Below are positions 7,152-13,028 of a stretch of 39,122 nt of DNA, piece by piece. The DNA is taken from positions 1 through 39,122 of the IMG/VR virus record IMGVR_UViG_3300034062_001359. The stretch is one strand, 5' to 3'. Positions within the stretch are counted from its first letter, which is position 1, and each line of letters opens with the position of its first letter. The notes beneath the pieces are model-generated. The model searched no databases. It was not told the DNA's origin and saw nothing but the letters and a program-made list of their open reading frames with translations. This DNA comes from a virus. A program made the position numbers and the translations under genes.

Positions 7152-7422
7152 TCTGTATCTCCTTAAGTTCTGCATCCCACAACTCAGACGCTTCTGCGTC
7201 AGCCTTGGCTACAAGATTGTCGCAGCCTTTCCACTGAGCGTAAGGAACCTCAGTGCCATCCTCATCAATCATGACTTTAACAATCTTGCCGTCATAAAAG
7301 GTAAACAGAGTAGGCTCTCCGCTTTCATCCTCAACATATACTTCACCAGTGTAGCTGTGATCTTCTGGGTACTCTGGCGGAAGCATACTGTCGTAGTGCT
7401 GCTGTGCTGATCTTAGTGTCAT
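7138..7422 (-). CDS. Acidic hypothetical protein, 94 residues
   Basis: First gene after the promoter at 7468-7522. The ATG at 7422 has AAGGGGATATAAAC upstream. The protein is strongly acidic, with a probable beta-rich middle (YTGEVYVEDESGEPTLFTFY, then GKIVKVMIDEDGTE). Small acidic early phage proteins often bind host enzymes or mimic DNA, but nothing specific is recognisable here. Confidence 0.6.
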   Translation of the reverse strand: MTLRSAQQHYDSMLPPEYPEDHSYTGEVYVEDESGEPTLFTFYDGKIVKVMIDEDGTEVPYAQWKGCDNLVAKADAEASELWDAELKEIQNDYY

Positions 7423-7436
7423 GTTTATATCCCCTT

Positions 7437-7470
7437 TACGGTACAGGTCGCGGTGTGCGCCTATACCGTA
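7437..7470. promoter_or_regulatory. Dyad (operator-like) at the start of the leftward promoter transcript
   Basis: An 11-bp inverted repeat, TACGGTACAGG and CCTATACCGTA, with one mismatched pair and a 12-base spacer. Its outer end meets the -10 element of the leftward promoter, so a protein bound here would block initiation. As RNA it would form a hairpin ahead of the 7422 start. Confidence 0.5.
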
Positions 7471-7522
7471 TAATCAACCATTGCTTTGCTATTGTAAAGC
7501 GTTATGGATAATAATTATTCAT
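7468..7522 (-). promoter_or_regulatory. Leftward promoter, first copy of a 55-bp phage element
   Basis: On the minus strand: an A/T-rich 15-mer ATGAATAATTATTAT, 7 bases, then GCTTTACA containing -35 TTTACA (7493-7498), a 17-base spacer and -10 GATTAT (7470-7475). A near copy lies at 12936-12990 on the plus strand with identical internal spacing. It should drive 7422 and the small-protein operon downstream. Confidence 0.65.
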
Positions 7523-7851
7523 TAAAAGGGAATATCATCATCGAAGTCGTCATAGCCAGCCGGTACAGTCTGACCCTTCGGCGCGTGGTTGCTATGCTGC
7601 TGCGGTGCTGCCGGACGACCTGACTCTGTCCAGAACAGTTTGCAGTTACCGAGAATCGGACCATTTTTGCCAGCTTCTCGGTTCTCCTTAGTTTCTTCCT
7701 GAGTAATCATGCCGTTGTTGCCGTATTCATCTGCCTGGTGAAGTTCTACAAACACAGTAGCGTCTAAATAAACTCCTTTTTTGCCTTTAAATAGCAGGGC
7801 TTTGTCGATCTTTGTTACATCAATCTTTAATTTAATTCCGACCTTGCTCAT
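7522..7851 (-). CDS. Single-stranded DNA-binding protein (SSB-like)
   Basis: 109 residues. A beta-rich N-terminal half (KLKIDVTKIDKALLFKG, YLDATVFVEL) is compatible with an OB fold. It is followed by a Gln/Pro/Gly-rich linker and the acidic tip DDFDDDIPF, the hallmark of bacterial SSB C-termini that recruit repair partners. It forms a recombination cassette with the exonuclease and annealing protein just upstream, coupled by ATGA overlaps. It coats ssDNA during replication and recombination. The N-terminal sequence is not canonical SSB, so it is a phage SSB family member rather than a host-type one. Confidence 0.82.
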   Translation of the reverse strand: MSKVGIKLKIDVTKIDKALLFKGKKGVYLDATVFVELHQADEYGNNGMITQEETKENREAGKNGPILGNCKLFWTESGRPAAPQQHSNHAPKGQTVPAGYDDFDDDIPF

Positions 7852-8441
7852 ATTAACCTCGTATAAATTGCTGGTGGTAACACTGGTTTCTTACGCTTAG
7901 GTGGCTCAATATCCTGCTGGACGCAAGCCCAAAACTCTATCAACAACTCAAGACACTGATGCCAATACTCCGCATCTGCTGGGACGTAAAACACCTCAAA
8001 ATCGTCCGGTGTCCAACAGATAAAATGCGCGGCTGGTTTATCGGTTATCGCCATCTGCCCTTGTATCTGAGGCATATAGTGATCTGGGACTTTTCCATAC
8101 ACTCGCATTGAGGCTGGGCATTTTGCCTCGATCACGATCTGCTTATCCGAGAAGGTAACAAACCCGTCCGGCGTAGCACCGAGCCAGTCATGCTGCGGGT
8201 GAATAAAAAAACCCTGTTTATCACCGGCAGATTGGACTATCTCGCCTGTGGCTACTTCATACTGACGGATAGCGTTTATCTCGTTATCACTACCCCACTG
8301 AGTAGCGGCATTGCCTTCAAAGCGCGGCTCTCGGCCTGTTATGCGTCTCCAGAGCTTTTGTCGGCTGTCGTAGCCTATGCCTATGGCGTTGGCAAAAGAA
8401 CTGGCAGTCAACCTGCCAGCGCGTTTCGGGGACAGGCTCAA
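7848..8441 (-). CDS. YqaJ-like exonuclease (lambda Exo type)
   Basis: 197 residues. Features of the PD-(D/E)xK YqaJ viral recombinase family are in order: GRLTASSFANAIG near the N-terminus, AATQWGSDNE (conserved acidic residue), GATPDGFV, IVIEAKCPAS (the ExK metal and catalytic motif) and MPQIQGQMAI. This enzyme would resect dsDNA ends 5' to 3' for single-strand annealing by the neighbouring ERF protein. It is coupled by ATGA overlaps at both ends. The length is normal for the family. Confidence 0.9.
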   Translation of the reverse strand: MSLSPKRAGRLTASSFANAIGIGYDSRQKLWRRITGREPRFEGNAATQWGSDNEINAIRQYEVATGEIVQSAGDKQGFFIHPQHDWLGATPDGFVTFSDKQIVIEAKCPASMRVYGKVPDHYMPQIQGQMAITDKPAAHFICWTPDDFEVFYVPADAEYWHQCLELLIEFWACVQQDIEPPKRKKPVLPPAIYTRLI

Positions 8442-8986
8442 GATATACGCTCTTTCACTTCAGCGAATACGTCACCGTGGCTTTCGCGCTGTTCCTCGGT
8501 CAGACCTTTCCAGACCGCCCGCAGTTCGTCGATGTTTGTGCAGGCGTGGATCGACTGGCTGATGATCGGGTCTACTTTGCCAGATTTGACGGGCTTATTC
8601 CTTTGCGCGGTATGCTCGTCCGTATCCGCGTCTTTGTTATCGTCTATTGCTAGCAATCCGTTTAAAGCATACTTGCGAGCATAGGATGACGCAGTGCCTG
8701 TAATCTGGCTTGCGTCCATTCCTTTTTTATCGTCCGGCTCACGGGCAAACGCAGTTGATTGGCCGAGCAACTCAGAACCTTTATAGATACTAGCGGTGGC
8801 CTTAATGTATATCCGGTCGCCTACTGCAACCACATCGTCAGACAGGTTCAGGTGACAGCCACCGGAAGCCAAGATCGGTTTTACCGCCTCGACAATATCC
8901 TCGCAGCTACGGTACTTATATTTGCCGAACGAGTTAAACTGCCCTTTTGGGGCTTTGAGTTCCTGCTGAATACGTGCTAAGTCCAT
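8438..8986 (-). CDS. erf: ERF-family single-strand annealing protein
   Basis: 182 residues. Typical ERF signatures are visible: FNSFGKYKYRSCEDIVEAVKP, a beta-strand run with DRIYIKATASIY, then MDASQITGTASSYARKYALN and GLLAIDDNKDAD. ERF proteins form rings that anneal complementary strands, as in phage P22 circularisation. It is the first gene of the leftward recombination operon, with AAGGG before the ATG and a coupled exonuclease behind. Together with YqaJ and SSB it makes a complete phage recombination module. Confidence 0.9.
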   Translation of the reverse strand: MDLARIQQELKAPKGQFNSFGKYKYRSCEDIVEAVKPILASGGCHLNLSDDVVAVGDRIYIKATASIYKGSELLGQSTAFAREPDDKKGMDASQITGTASSYARKYALNGLLAIDDNKDADTDEHTAQRNKPVKSGKVDPIISQSIHACTNIDELRAVWKGLTEEQRESHGDVFAEVKERIS

Positions 8987-9045
8987 GATTCTTATACCCT
9001 TTAAGTTGTTTGTAAGTCTGCTTTATATTATGTAACAGGGCAAGT

Positions 9046-9062
9046 GTATACCTAAGGTGTAC
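9046..9062. promoter_or_regulatory. Operator-like palindrome in the divergent control region
   Basis: GTATACC-TAA-GGTGTAC is a 7-bp inverted repeat with one mismatch, in the 149-base gap between the leftward recombination operon and the rightward early operon. It ends 13 bases upstream of the rightward -35 and could bind the Cro-like protein at 9136-9351. Confidence 0.45.
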
Positions 9063-9075
9063 CCGTTGTAAACAC

Positions 9076-9104
9076 TTTACATAACTTTTTTAATGGGCTA
9101 TAGT
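9076..9104 (+). promoter_or_regulatory. Rightward early promoter
   Basis: -35 TTTACA (9076-9081), a 17-base spacer and -10 TATAGT (9099-9104), 31 bases before the ATG at 9136. It is the best sigma70-like match in the window. The rest of the gap (8987-9045) is A/T-rich and must contain the leftward promoter for erf, but I see no clean match there. Confidence 0.7.
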
Positions 9105-9135
9105 TTACGCACCTACAATCACAGGAGCAGGTGAA

Positions 9136-9351
9136 ATGATAGAAACAAGGGTTCAAGCGGTATCTGCCGTCGAGGAAATAGCAGAGCTTACGGGTTGGTC
9201 ATACGCGGAAATTGCCAGGCGGTCAGGTATCTGCAAGGGTACGATGCGACGACTGCGGACAGGTAAGATGAAGTGGCCTGGGGAAGATACTCGGCGTGGA
9301 TTGACGGAGTGCTTAATATACGCACGGAACATACCGGCGCGGATACAATAA
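9136..9351 (+). CDS. Cro-like HTH regulator
   Basis: 71 residues. The middle is a compact helix-turn-helix: IAELTGWSYAEIARRSGICK followed by GTMRRLRTGKMKWPG, like small XRE/Cro proteins. CAGGAGCAGGTG precedes the ATG. It is the first gene right of the divergent control region and is followed directly by a terminator, the same layout as cro in lambdoid phages. It probably binds the palindrome at 9046-9062 to control both early promoters; this is inference. No CI-type repressor with a cleavage domain is present. Confidence 0.7.
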   Translation: MIETRVQAVSAVEEIAELTGWSYAEIARRSGICKGTMRRLRTGKMKWPGEDTRRGLTECLIYARNIPARIQ

Positions 9352-9352
9352 A

Positions 9353-9387
9353 AAAAGCCGCCTTCACGCTAATGACCGGCGGCTTTT
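9353..9387 (+). terminator. Intrinsic terminator after the Cro-like gene
   Basis: A perfect 10-bp stem AAAAGCCGCC/GGCGGCTTTT around a 15-base loop, beginning right after the stop of the HTH gene. T and A runs on both sides let it work in either direction. There is no room for a promoter between it and the gene at 9415, so the replication genes need read-through or antitermination. Confidence 0.85.
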
Positions 9388-9414
9388 AAAACTAAGCACA
9401 GGAGCAGTATATCA

Positions 9415-10218
9415 ATGCACTATTATCAATTCAACATTGGCGATTATGCCAGCCACACGGCGCACCTTGATCCGCTTGAGGACATAGCGTACCGAAGGAT
9501 GCTGGATTACTGTTATCTAAATGAATGCGGCTTGCCAGAGACTGTGCAGGACATAGCCAGAGTAATCCGTATGCGAACGCATTGCGATTGCATTGCGATC
9601 GTATTGCAAGAGTATTTTCATTTGCATAGCGACGGCACTTGGCGCAACAAACGTGTCGAGGATGAAATAACAGCCTTTAAAGGCAAGTCAGCGAAGGCTT
9701 CAGAAGCAGCCCGTAAACGCTGGGGAAATGCTGATGCGAACGCATTGCCAACGGATAGCGAACGCAATGCTAACCATAAACCATTAACCATAAACCATAA
9801 ACCAGTAACCAATAAAGATAAAACACCGTCTCGCGCTGCTGCGCTTGATTATTCCTGCTGGCCTTCCTTGCCTACGGATCAGACGCTGCAAGACTGGTTA
9901 ACAATGCGAAAGCGATTAAAAGCCTCGGTATCTCAAACGGTAATTAACAATTTTGCTACGGAACTAAACAAGTCAGCGGCATCTGGTTATTCTGTTGACC
10001 ATTGTTTATCAGAGTGCGTAACCCGTGGCTGGCGCGGTTTTAAATTTGAGTGGATTCAGGAGAAACAAAATGCAGCACATCAACGAGTTGGTCGGGAAAC
10101 TTTATCAGAGCGAGCCAACCGCGCAGCAGACGAAGCGTTTGGAACACAATCACAGTCCGGAGTTCTTGAAGGGTGTTTTAACGTCATTAACCAAAATGGG
10201 TTTGATTCACTCCCCTGA
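9415..10218 (+). CDS. Replication initiator (O-like, DUF1376/YdaU domain)
   Basis: 267 residues. The N-terminus (MHYYQFNIGDYASHTAHLDP, then EDIAYRRMLDYCYLNE) is the DUF1376 signature of phage replication proteins. A linker with SEAARKRWGN follows, then a C-terminal domain with LPTDQTLQDWLTMRKR resembling DnaT-like or O-like domains. It probably binds the origin and, with the P-like gene, recruits host DnaB helicase. Two sets of short direct repeats lie inside the gene, as lambda iterons lie in gene O. Its last 149 bases overlap the P-like gene in another frame. Confidence 0.8.
   Translation: MHYYQFNIGDYASHTAHLDPLEDIAYRRMLDYCYLNECGLPETVQDIARVIRMRTHCDCIAIVLQEYFHLHSDGTWRNKRVEDEITAFKGKSAKASEAARKRWGNADANALPTDSERNANHKPLTINHKPVTNKDKTPSRAAALDYSCWPSLPTDQTLQDWLTMRKRLKASVSQTVINNFATELNKSAASGYSVDHCLSECVTRGWRGFKFEWIQEKQNAAHQRVGRETLSERANRAADEAFGTQSQSGVLEGCFNVINQNGFDSLP
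9579..9607 (+). repeat. Tandem 11-bp repeats inside the O-like gene
   Basis: GCATTGCGATT, GCATTGCGATC and GTATTGC stand head to tail. A related GCGAACGCATTGC occurs just before the first unit and again at about 9736-9748. They could be initiator binding sites or simply repetitive coding sequence. Confidence 0.45.
9774..9815 (+). repeat. Iteron-like 7-bp repeats, candidate replication origin
   Basis: Six head-to-tail 7-mers of consensus CCATAAA: CCATAAA, CCATTAA, CCATAAA, CCATAAA, CCAGTAA, CCAATAA. Because 7 is not a multiple of 3, the encoded residues change from unit to unit, so the periodicity is held at the DNA level. The location in the middle of an O-like gene, followed by A/T-rich sequence, matches the lambda origin layout. 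Confidence 0.6.
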
Positions 10219-10681
10219 TCGTGATCTGTATCAAATCTGGGCAGCAAACCTGTCTGACTTGAGCGAGGCGCAGATTAAATTTGGACTAATCCGTTCGCGA
10301 GACTTTACCGGGTTTTTTAACCTGCCAGCGTTCAGAGAGTTGTGCAAGATCAGGCCGGAGGATATTGGCCTGCCTAACGTGAAGCAGGCATACGTCGAAG
10401 CCTGCATGGCTCCTAGTCCCAAAGCCAAGCACAAGTGGAGTCATCCTGCTGTTTACCATGCTGGTAAGGCAACTGGCTGGTTTGAACTGTCGACCTTTCC
10501 AGAGGATCAAATCTATACTCGGTTTAAATCGTTTTACGCTGAGATGTGCGACAGAGTTATGAAAGGCGAACGGCTAGACGCTCCGGTAATGGACGCACTA
10601 CCGGAGAAAGTATCCGTGGTGCTGACGCCAGAACAAAACGAACAACGAATGGCTGACCTACGTGGCAGCTTGGGAATTTAA
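10070..10681 (+). CDS. Replication protein P-like helicase loader
   Basis: 203 residues from the ATG at 10070, chosen for CAGGAG 8 bases upstream. Family-like features: helical N-terminus MQHINELVGKLYQSEPT, then YQIWAANLSDLSEAQIKFGL, FFNLPAFRELCKIRPEDIGL and HPAVYHAGKATGWFEL. These match phage lambda replication protein P relatives, which load DnaB on the O-origin complex. Its first 149 bases overlap the O-like gene out of frame, much longer than the usual few bases. An alternative internal ATG at 10196 lacks a ribosome site. Confidence 0.75.
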   Translation: MQHINELVGKLYQSEPTAQQTKRLEHNHSPEFLKGVLTSLTKMGLIHSPDRDLYQIWAANLSDLSEAQIKFGLIRSRDFTGFFNLPAFRELCKIRPEDIGLPNVKQAYVEACMAPSPKAKHKWSHPAVYHAGKATGWFELSTFPEDQIYTRFKSFYAEMCDRVMKGERLDAPVMDALPEKVSVVLTPEQNEQRMADLRGSLGI

Positions 10682-10697
10682 TCTAAGGGGAAACATA

Positions 10698-10886
10698 ATG
10701 ACGCAAACACAACAAATACTTAGGCATTTTGAAAAGGGTAACAAGCTAACGCCGATGGAAGCACTTAACTTGTTTGGATGCTTTAGACTTGCGGCACGGG
10801 TGCGGGAGTTGCGTGATGTAGGCCATGAGGTCAAGTCTCAACTGATCAGGATCAACGGCAAACGCATTGCAGAGTACTGGCTATGA
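10698..10886 (+). CDS. Small HTH_39-type DNA-binding protein
   Basis: 62 residues from the ATG at 10698, with AAGGGGAAACATA upstream. The sequence TQQILRHFEKGNKLTPMEAL then LFGCFRLAARVRELRDVGHE is the classic small winged-helix/HTH_39 protein of phage early regions, usually near NinB-type genes. It presumably binds DNA as a regulator; the target is unknown. The stop overlaps the next start (ATGA). Confidence 0.75.
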   Translation: MTQTQQILRHFEKGNKLTPMEALNLFGCFRLAARVRELRDVGHEVKSQLIRINGKRIAEYWL

Positions 10887-11302
10887 GTGAGCAGTGGGTA
10901 GTCAACTCTGACAGTAAACTCGGTGGGTTTCTGGCTCACGCTGCCGAGCTTTATCGGAAGCACAAATACGTGACTTTCAAGTGGTCAACTGGGCAGCAAA
11001 GAAGCGAAACACAAAACGATGCAATGCACCTATGGTTTGAGCGCGTAGCCAAAACACTTAATGATGCAGGCTTGGAAATGGTTGTCAGTTTACCAACAGG
11101 AAAAGAGTGGACCATCCCCTGGTCCAAACACACGGTTAAGGAAAACATCTGGAAGCCAGTTCAGGAGGCAATAACAGGCAAGCAATCGACTACCGAAGCC
11201 AAGCGCATCGAGTACAGCCAAGTCTACGAAGTTATCCACAGCCGGTTTGCAGGTCATCATGGGATCACGCTACCTTTGTGGCCGAGCAAGGATAAGGAAT
11301 AA
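10883..11302 (+). CDS. NinB-like recombination protein
   Basis: 139 residues. Key features of the NinB-like phage family are YVTFKWSTGQQRSETQNDAM (the R-S-x-x-Q-N signature), IPWSKHTVKENIWKPVQEA and a KQSTTEAKRI motif, with C-terminal FAGHHGITLPLWP. NinB (Orf) proteins of lambda help load recombinases on ssDNA covered by SSB. It is coupled to the upstream gene by ATGA and to the overlapping ORF at 11302 by TAATG. Only distantly like lambda NinB, so the exact role is uncertain. Confidence 0.6.
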   Translation: MSEQWVVNSDSKLGGFLAHAAELYRKHKYVTFKWSTGQQRSETQNDAMHLWFERVAKTLNDAGLEMVVSLPTGKEWTIPWSKHTVKENIWKPVQEAITGKQSTTEAKRIEYSQVYEVIHSRFAGHHGITLPLWPSKDKE

Positions 11303-12030
11303 TGGGATGGATAATCAGCCAGGCACTATACGAGAAATGGCATTGTTCGCAGGAGCTGGAGGAGGAATTCTCGCAGGACATTTGCTTGGATGGAAAACAG
11401 TCTGCGCCGTTGAGTGGGAACCCTACCCAGCTTGCGTACTTGTCGCCAGACAAAATGACAAAATTCTCCCGCCTTTCCCGATTTGGGATGACGTTAAAAC
11501 CTTTGACGGCAGACCGTGGCGAGGACTTGTTGATGTGGTATCTGGAGGCTTTCCTTGCCAAGACATATCCAGTGCTGGACGAGGCGCAGGAATTGACGGA
11601 GAGCGATCTGGCATGTGGCGTGAAATGGCACGAATTGTCGGTGAAGTACGACCTAGGCTCGTGTTCGTGGAGAACTCACCAATGCTTGTGGGACGAGGAG
11701 CTGCACTGGTCATCAGTGACCTTGCCAAGATGGGGTATGACTGTCAGTGGTGTATTGTTTCAGCATCCGACTTCGGAGCGCCCCATCAACGGGACAGGTT
11801 CTGGCTTCTGGCCGACACCAACAGCACACAATGCAAAGGAAACCAATGCGCCCAGCGAAGCGAACAGAAACGAGCCAACACTAGCCAGTCGAGTTGGTGG
11901 GCATCTGAACCCGATGTGGGTAGAGTGGCTGATGGGGTGGCCGCTAGGGTGGACAGACTTAAAGCCATTGGCAATGGACAGGTTCCAGTGTGCGCGGCTA
12001 CCGCATTCAATATCCTTAGAGGAAAAATAG
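11302..12030 (+). CDS. Overprinted phage protein in a second frame of the methyltransferase gene
   Basis: 242 codons without a stop, one frame away from the methyltransferase and overlapping it for 724 bases. The ATG is coupled to the NinB-like stop (TAATG), and the stop codon abuts the NinG start exactly. The translation is not random-looking: FGMTLKPLTADRGEDLL, SCSWRTHQCLW, LPRWGMTVSG, GSGFWPTPTA, then LNPMWVEWLMGWPLGWTDL and KPLAMDRFQ. I recall this set of Trp-rich phrases from stand-alone proteins of many environmental phages. Their function is unknown. It may be a genuine dual-coding gene or a fossil shadow of methyltransferase codons. The AAGGA is only 3 bases from this ATG, so its translation would rely on coupling. 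Confidence 0.5.
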   Translation: MGWIISQALYEKWHCSQELEEEFSQDICLDGKQSAPLSGNPTQLAYLSPDKMTKFSRLSRFGMTLKPLTADRGEDLLMWYLEAFLAKTYPVLDEAQELTESDLACGVKWHELSVKYDLGSCSWRTHQCLWDEELHWSSVTLPRWGMTVSGVLFQHPTSERPINGTGSGFWPTPTAHNAKETNAPSEANRNEPTLASRVGGHLNPMWVEWLMGWPLGWTDLKPLAMDRFQCARLPHSISLEEK

Positions 12031-12038
12031 ATGCGTAG
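11307..12038 (+). CDS. DNA cytosine-5 methyltransferase
   Basis: 243 residues from the ATG at 11307, which lies 8 bases after AAGGA. All core motifs are present: motif I ALFAGAGGG (12-20), motif IV GFPCQDIS with catalytic Cys84, motif VI ENSP (122-125), motif VIII QRDRFW (161-166) and motif X IGNGQVP (221-227). It transfers a methyl group from SAM to C5 of cytosine. The target-recognition region between motifs VIII and X is only ~45 residues, far shorter than in Dcm-type enzymes, which suggests a short recognition site. No restriction enzyme is nearby, so it is a solitary phage methylase. The TET/JBP-like gene downstream suggests its product is a substrate for oxidation. Confidence 0.92.
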   Translation: MDNQPGTIREMALFAGAGGGILAGHLLGWKTVCAVEWEPYPACVLVARQNDKILPPFPIWDDVKTFDGRPWRGLVDVVSGGFPCQDISSAGRGAGIDGERSGMWREMARIVGEVRPRLVFVENSPMLVGRGAALVISDLAKMGYDCQWCIVSASDFGAPHQRDRFWLLADTNSTQCKGNQCAQRSEQKRANTSQSSWWASEPDVGRVADGVAARVDRLKAIGNGQVPVCAATAFNILRGKIDA

Positions 12039-12588
12039 ATGCAAGCAGTGTAGATCAGAGATAGCACCTGCTGCAAAGTGTAACGACTTTATCGGTAAAA
12101 AAGGTTTCTGCGGTATCGACTGCGCCAGTGCCTGGGGAGCGTCGGTCGCTATTACCAAGCGGGAAAAAGCCTACAGGCTCGAAACACAGGCGAAGCGGGA
12201 ACGGCTGAAGACCCGATCAGATCACGCACGGGAAGCACAGGAAGCGGTAAACGCATACGTCAGGCTCAGAGACGCTCTCAAGCCGTGTATAAGCTGCCAG
12301 CGTTATCACACAGGCCAGTACCATGCGGGACACTATAGAACGGTTAAGGCGGCTCCCCAGCACCGATTCAACGTCCTACAAATTAGAAAACAATGCTCGG
12401 TCTGTAACTCGCATCTTTCTGGGAATATAACCGAATACCGAATAAACCTTGTGCGACTAATTGGTGCTGAACGGGTAGAAAGAATAGAGTATGACAATAA
12501 TCCTCGCCGATACGAGGTTGACTACCTTAAAAGGTTACGGTCGGTATTTAAAAAACGAGTTAAACACCTACTAAGGCTAAGAACATGA
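12031..12588 (+). CDS. ninG: NinG/Rap-like recombination endonuclease
   Basis: 185 residues. N-terminal zinc-like Cys pairs (RCKQC, then CGIDCASAWG), a charged helical middle, and the NinG core: CISCQRYHTGQYHAGHYRTV followed by FNVLQIRKQCSVCNSHLSGN. NinG (Rap) of lambda resolves Holliday junctions and D-loops in RecA- or Red-type recombination. The size is close to lambda NinG. The start follows the overprinted ORF stop with no gap and overlaps the methyltransferase end by 8 bases. Confidence 0.92.
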   Translation: MRRCKQCRSEIAPAAKCNDFIGKKGFCGIDCASAWGASVAITKREKAYRLETQAKRERLKTRSDHAREAQEAVNAYVRLRDALKPCISCQRYHTGQYHAGHYRTVKAAPQHRFNVLQIRKQCSVCNSHLSGNITEYRINLVRLIGAERVERIEYDNNPRRYEVDYLKRLRSVFKKRVKHLLRLRT

Positions 12589-12797
12589 CAGAACCAACCC
12601 CTGACGGCATTACGCAATCACAATGGCAACACTACAACATGGGGCGACGCTTTCACGCAGAAGGTTTAGGATCGGAGGCGGCAAAGTGCGTATTTGACAC
12701 GACTCTGCGCTCATGGTGCTTGGCTGGCTGGCATGACGCAGATATCGAGGCCGGTGGTAAAACTGCCCAGGATTTAATCAGGTTCCTAGATTCCTGA
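12585..12797 (+). CDS. RMF-like small protein
   Basis: 70 residues coupled to ninG by ATGA. The pattern MGRRFHAEGLGSEAAKC, spacing, then WCLAGWHDADIE matches the ribosome modulation factor fold (G..A...G......C ... W..GW..A). Phages and plasmids carry many RMF-like genes of unknown target; some affect ribosomes or host enzymes. It is the last gene before a terminator. Confidence 0.6.
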   Translation: MTEPTPDGITQSQWQHYNMGRRFHAEGLGSEAAKCVFDTTLRSWCLAGWHDADIEAGGKTAQDLIRFLDS

Positions 12798-12918
12798 TCT
12801 GCCTTGCTGCGTTGTTTAACCCGATGATAGTATCGCTCCGTCCTTTGGCTGAGACGCTGCCGACTCCCCTTGTCGGCGTAAAAGCATTGCAGCACCGCCC
12901 CTGAATGGGGCTTTTTTT
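12798..12918 (+). other. Structured 120-base intergenic stretch, possible small RNA or 3' UTR
   Basis: No gene. It holds a short CGAT/ATCG hairpin near 12825, a perfect 6-bp hairpin GCCGAC/GTCGGC with a 7-base loop (12859-12877) and then the terminator. It may be the 3' UTR of the early operon or an independent small RNA ending at the terminator. Confidence 0.35.
12897..12918 (+). terminator. Intrinsic terminator after the RMF-like gene
   Basis: A GCCCC/GGGGC stem with a 5-base TGAAT loop followed by seven T. It closes the replication-recombination operon just upstream of the second copy of the 55-bp promoter element. Confidence 0.85.
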
Positions 12919-12935
12919 GATCTATATTAATTAAA

Positions 12936-12990
12936 ATGAATAATAATTATAAAAAAGGCTTTACAGATGCACAGCAATGATAGATTATAT
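12936..12990 (+). promoter_or_regulatory. Rightward promoter, second copy of the 55-bp element
   Basis: ATGAATAATAATTAT, 7 bases, GCTTTACA with -35 TTTACA (12960-12965), a 17-base spacer and -10 GATTAT (12983-12988). A gapless hand alignment to 7522-7468 gives 43 matches of 55. It should drive the genes from 13029 on. Confidence 0.65.
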
Positions 12991-13028
12991 ACCTATCGGC
13001 GGCATCCAGCGGCCAGAGGAAACGGAAA

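Noticed and set aside
7009-7410. 133-codon plus-strand hydrophobic frame opposite the small minus-strand genes
   Set aside because: The coupled minus-strand genes have good ribosome sites and a promoter; the plus frame lacks both.
8190-8684. 164-codon plus-strand frame over the exonuclease and ERF genes
   Set aside because: Shadow of two certain genes on the minus strand; the translation has no recognisable motifs and no suitable ribosome site.
11760-12158. Minus-strand frames opposite the methyltransferase and NinG
   Set aside because: No family pattern and no conserved context, unlike the two plus-strand frames, both of which show motifs.
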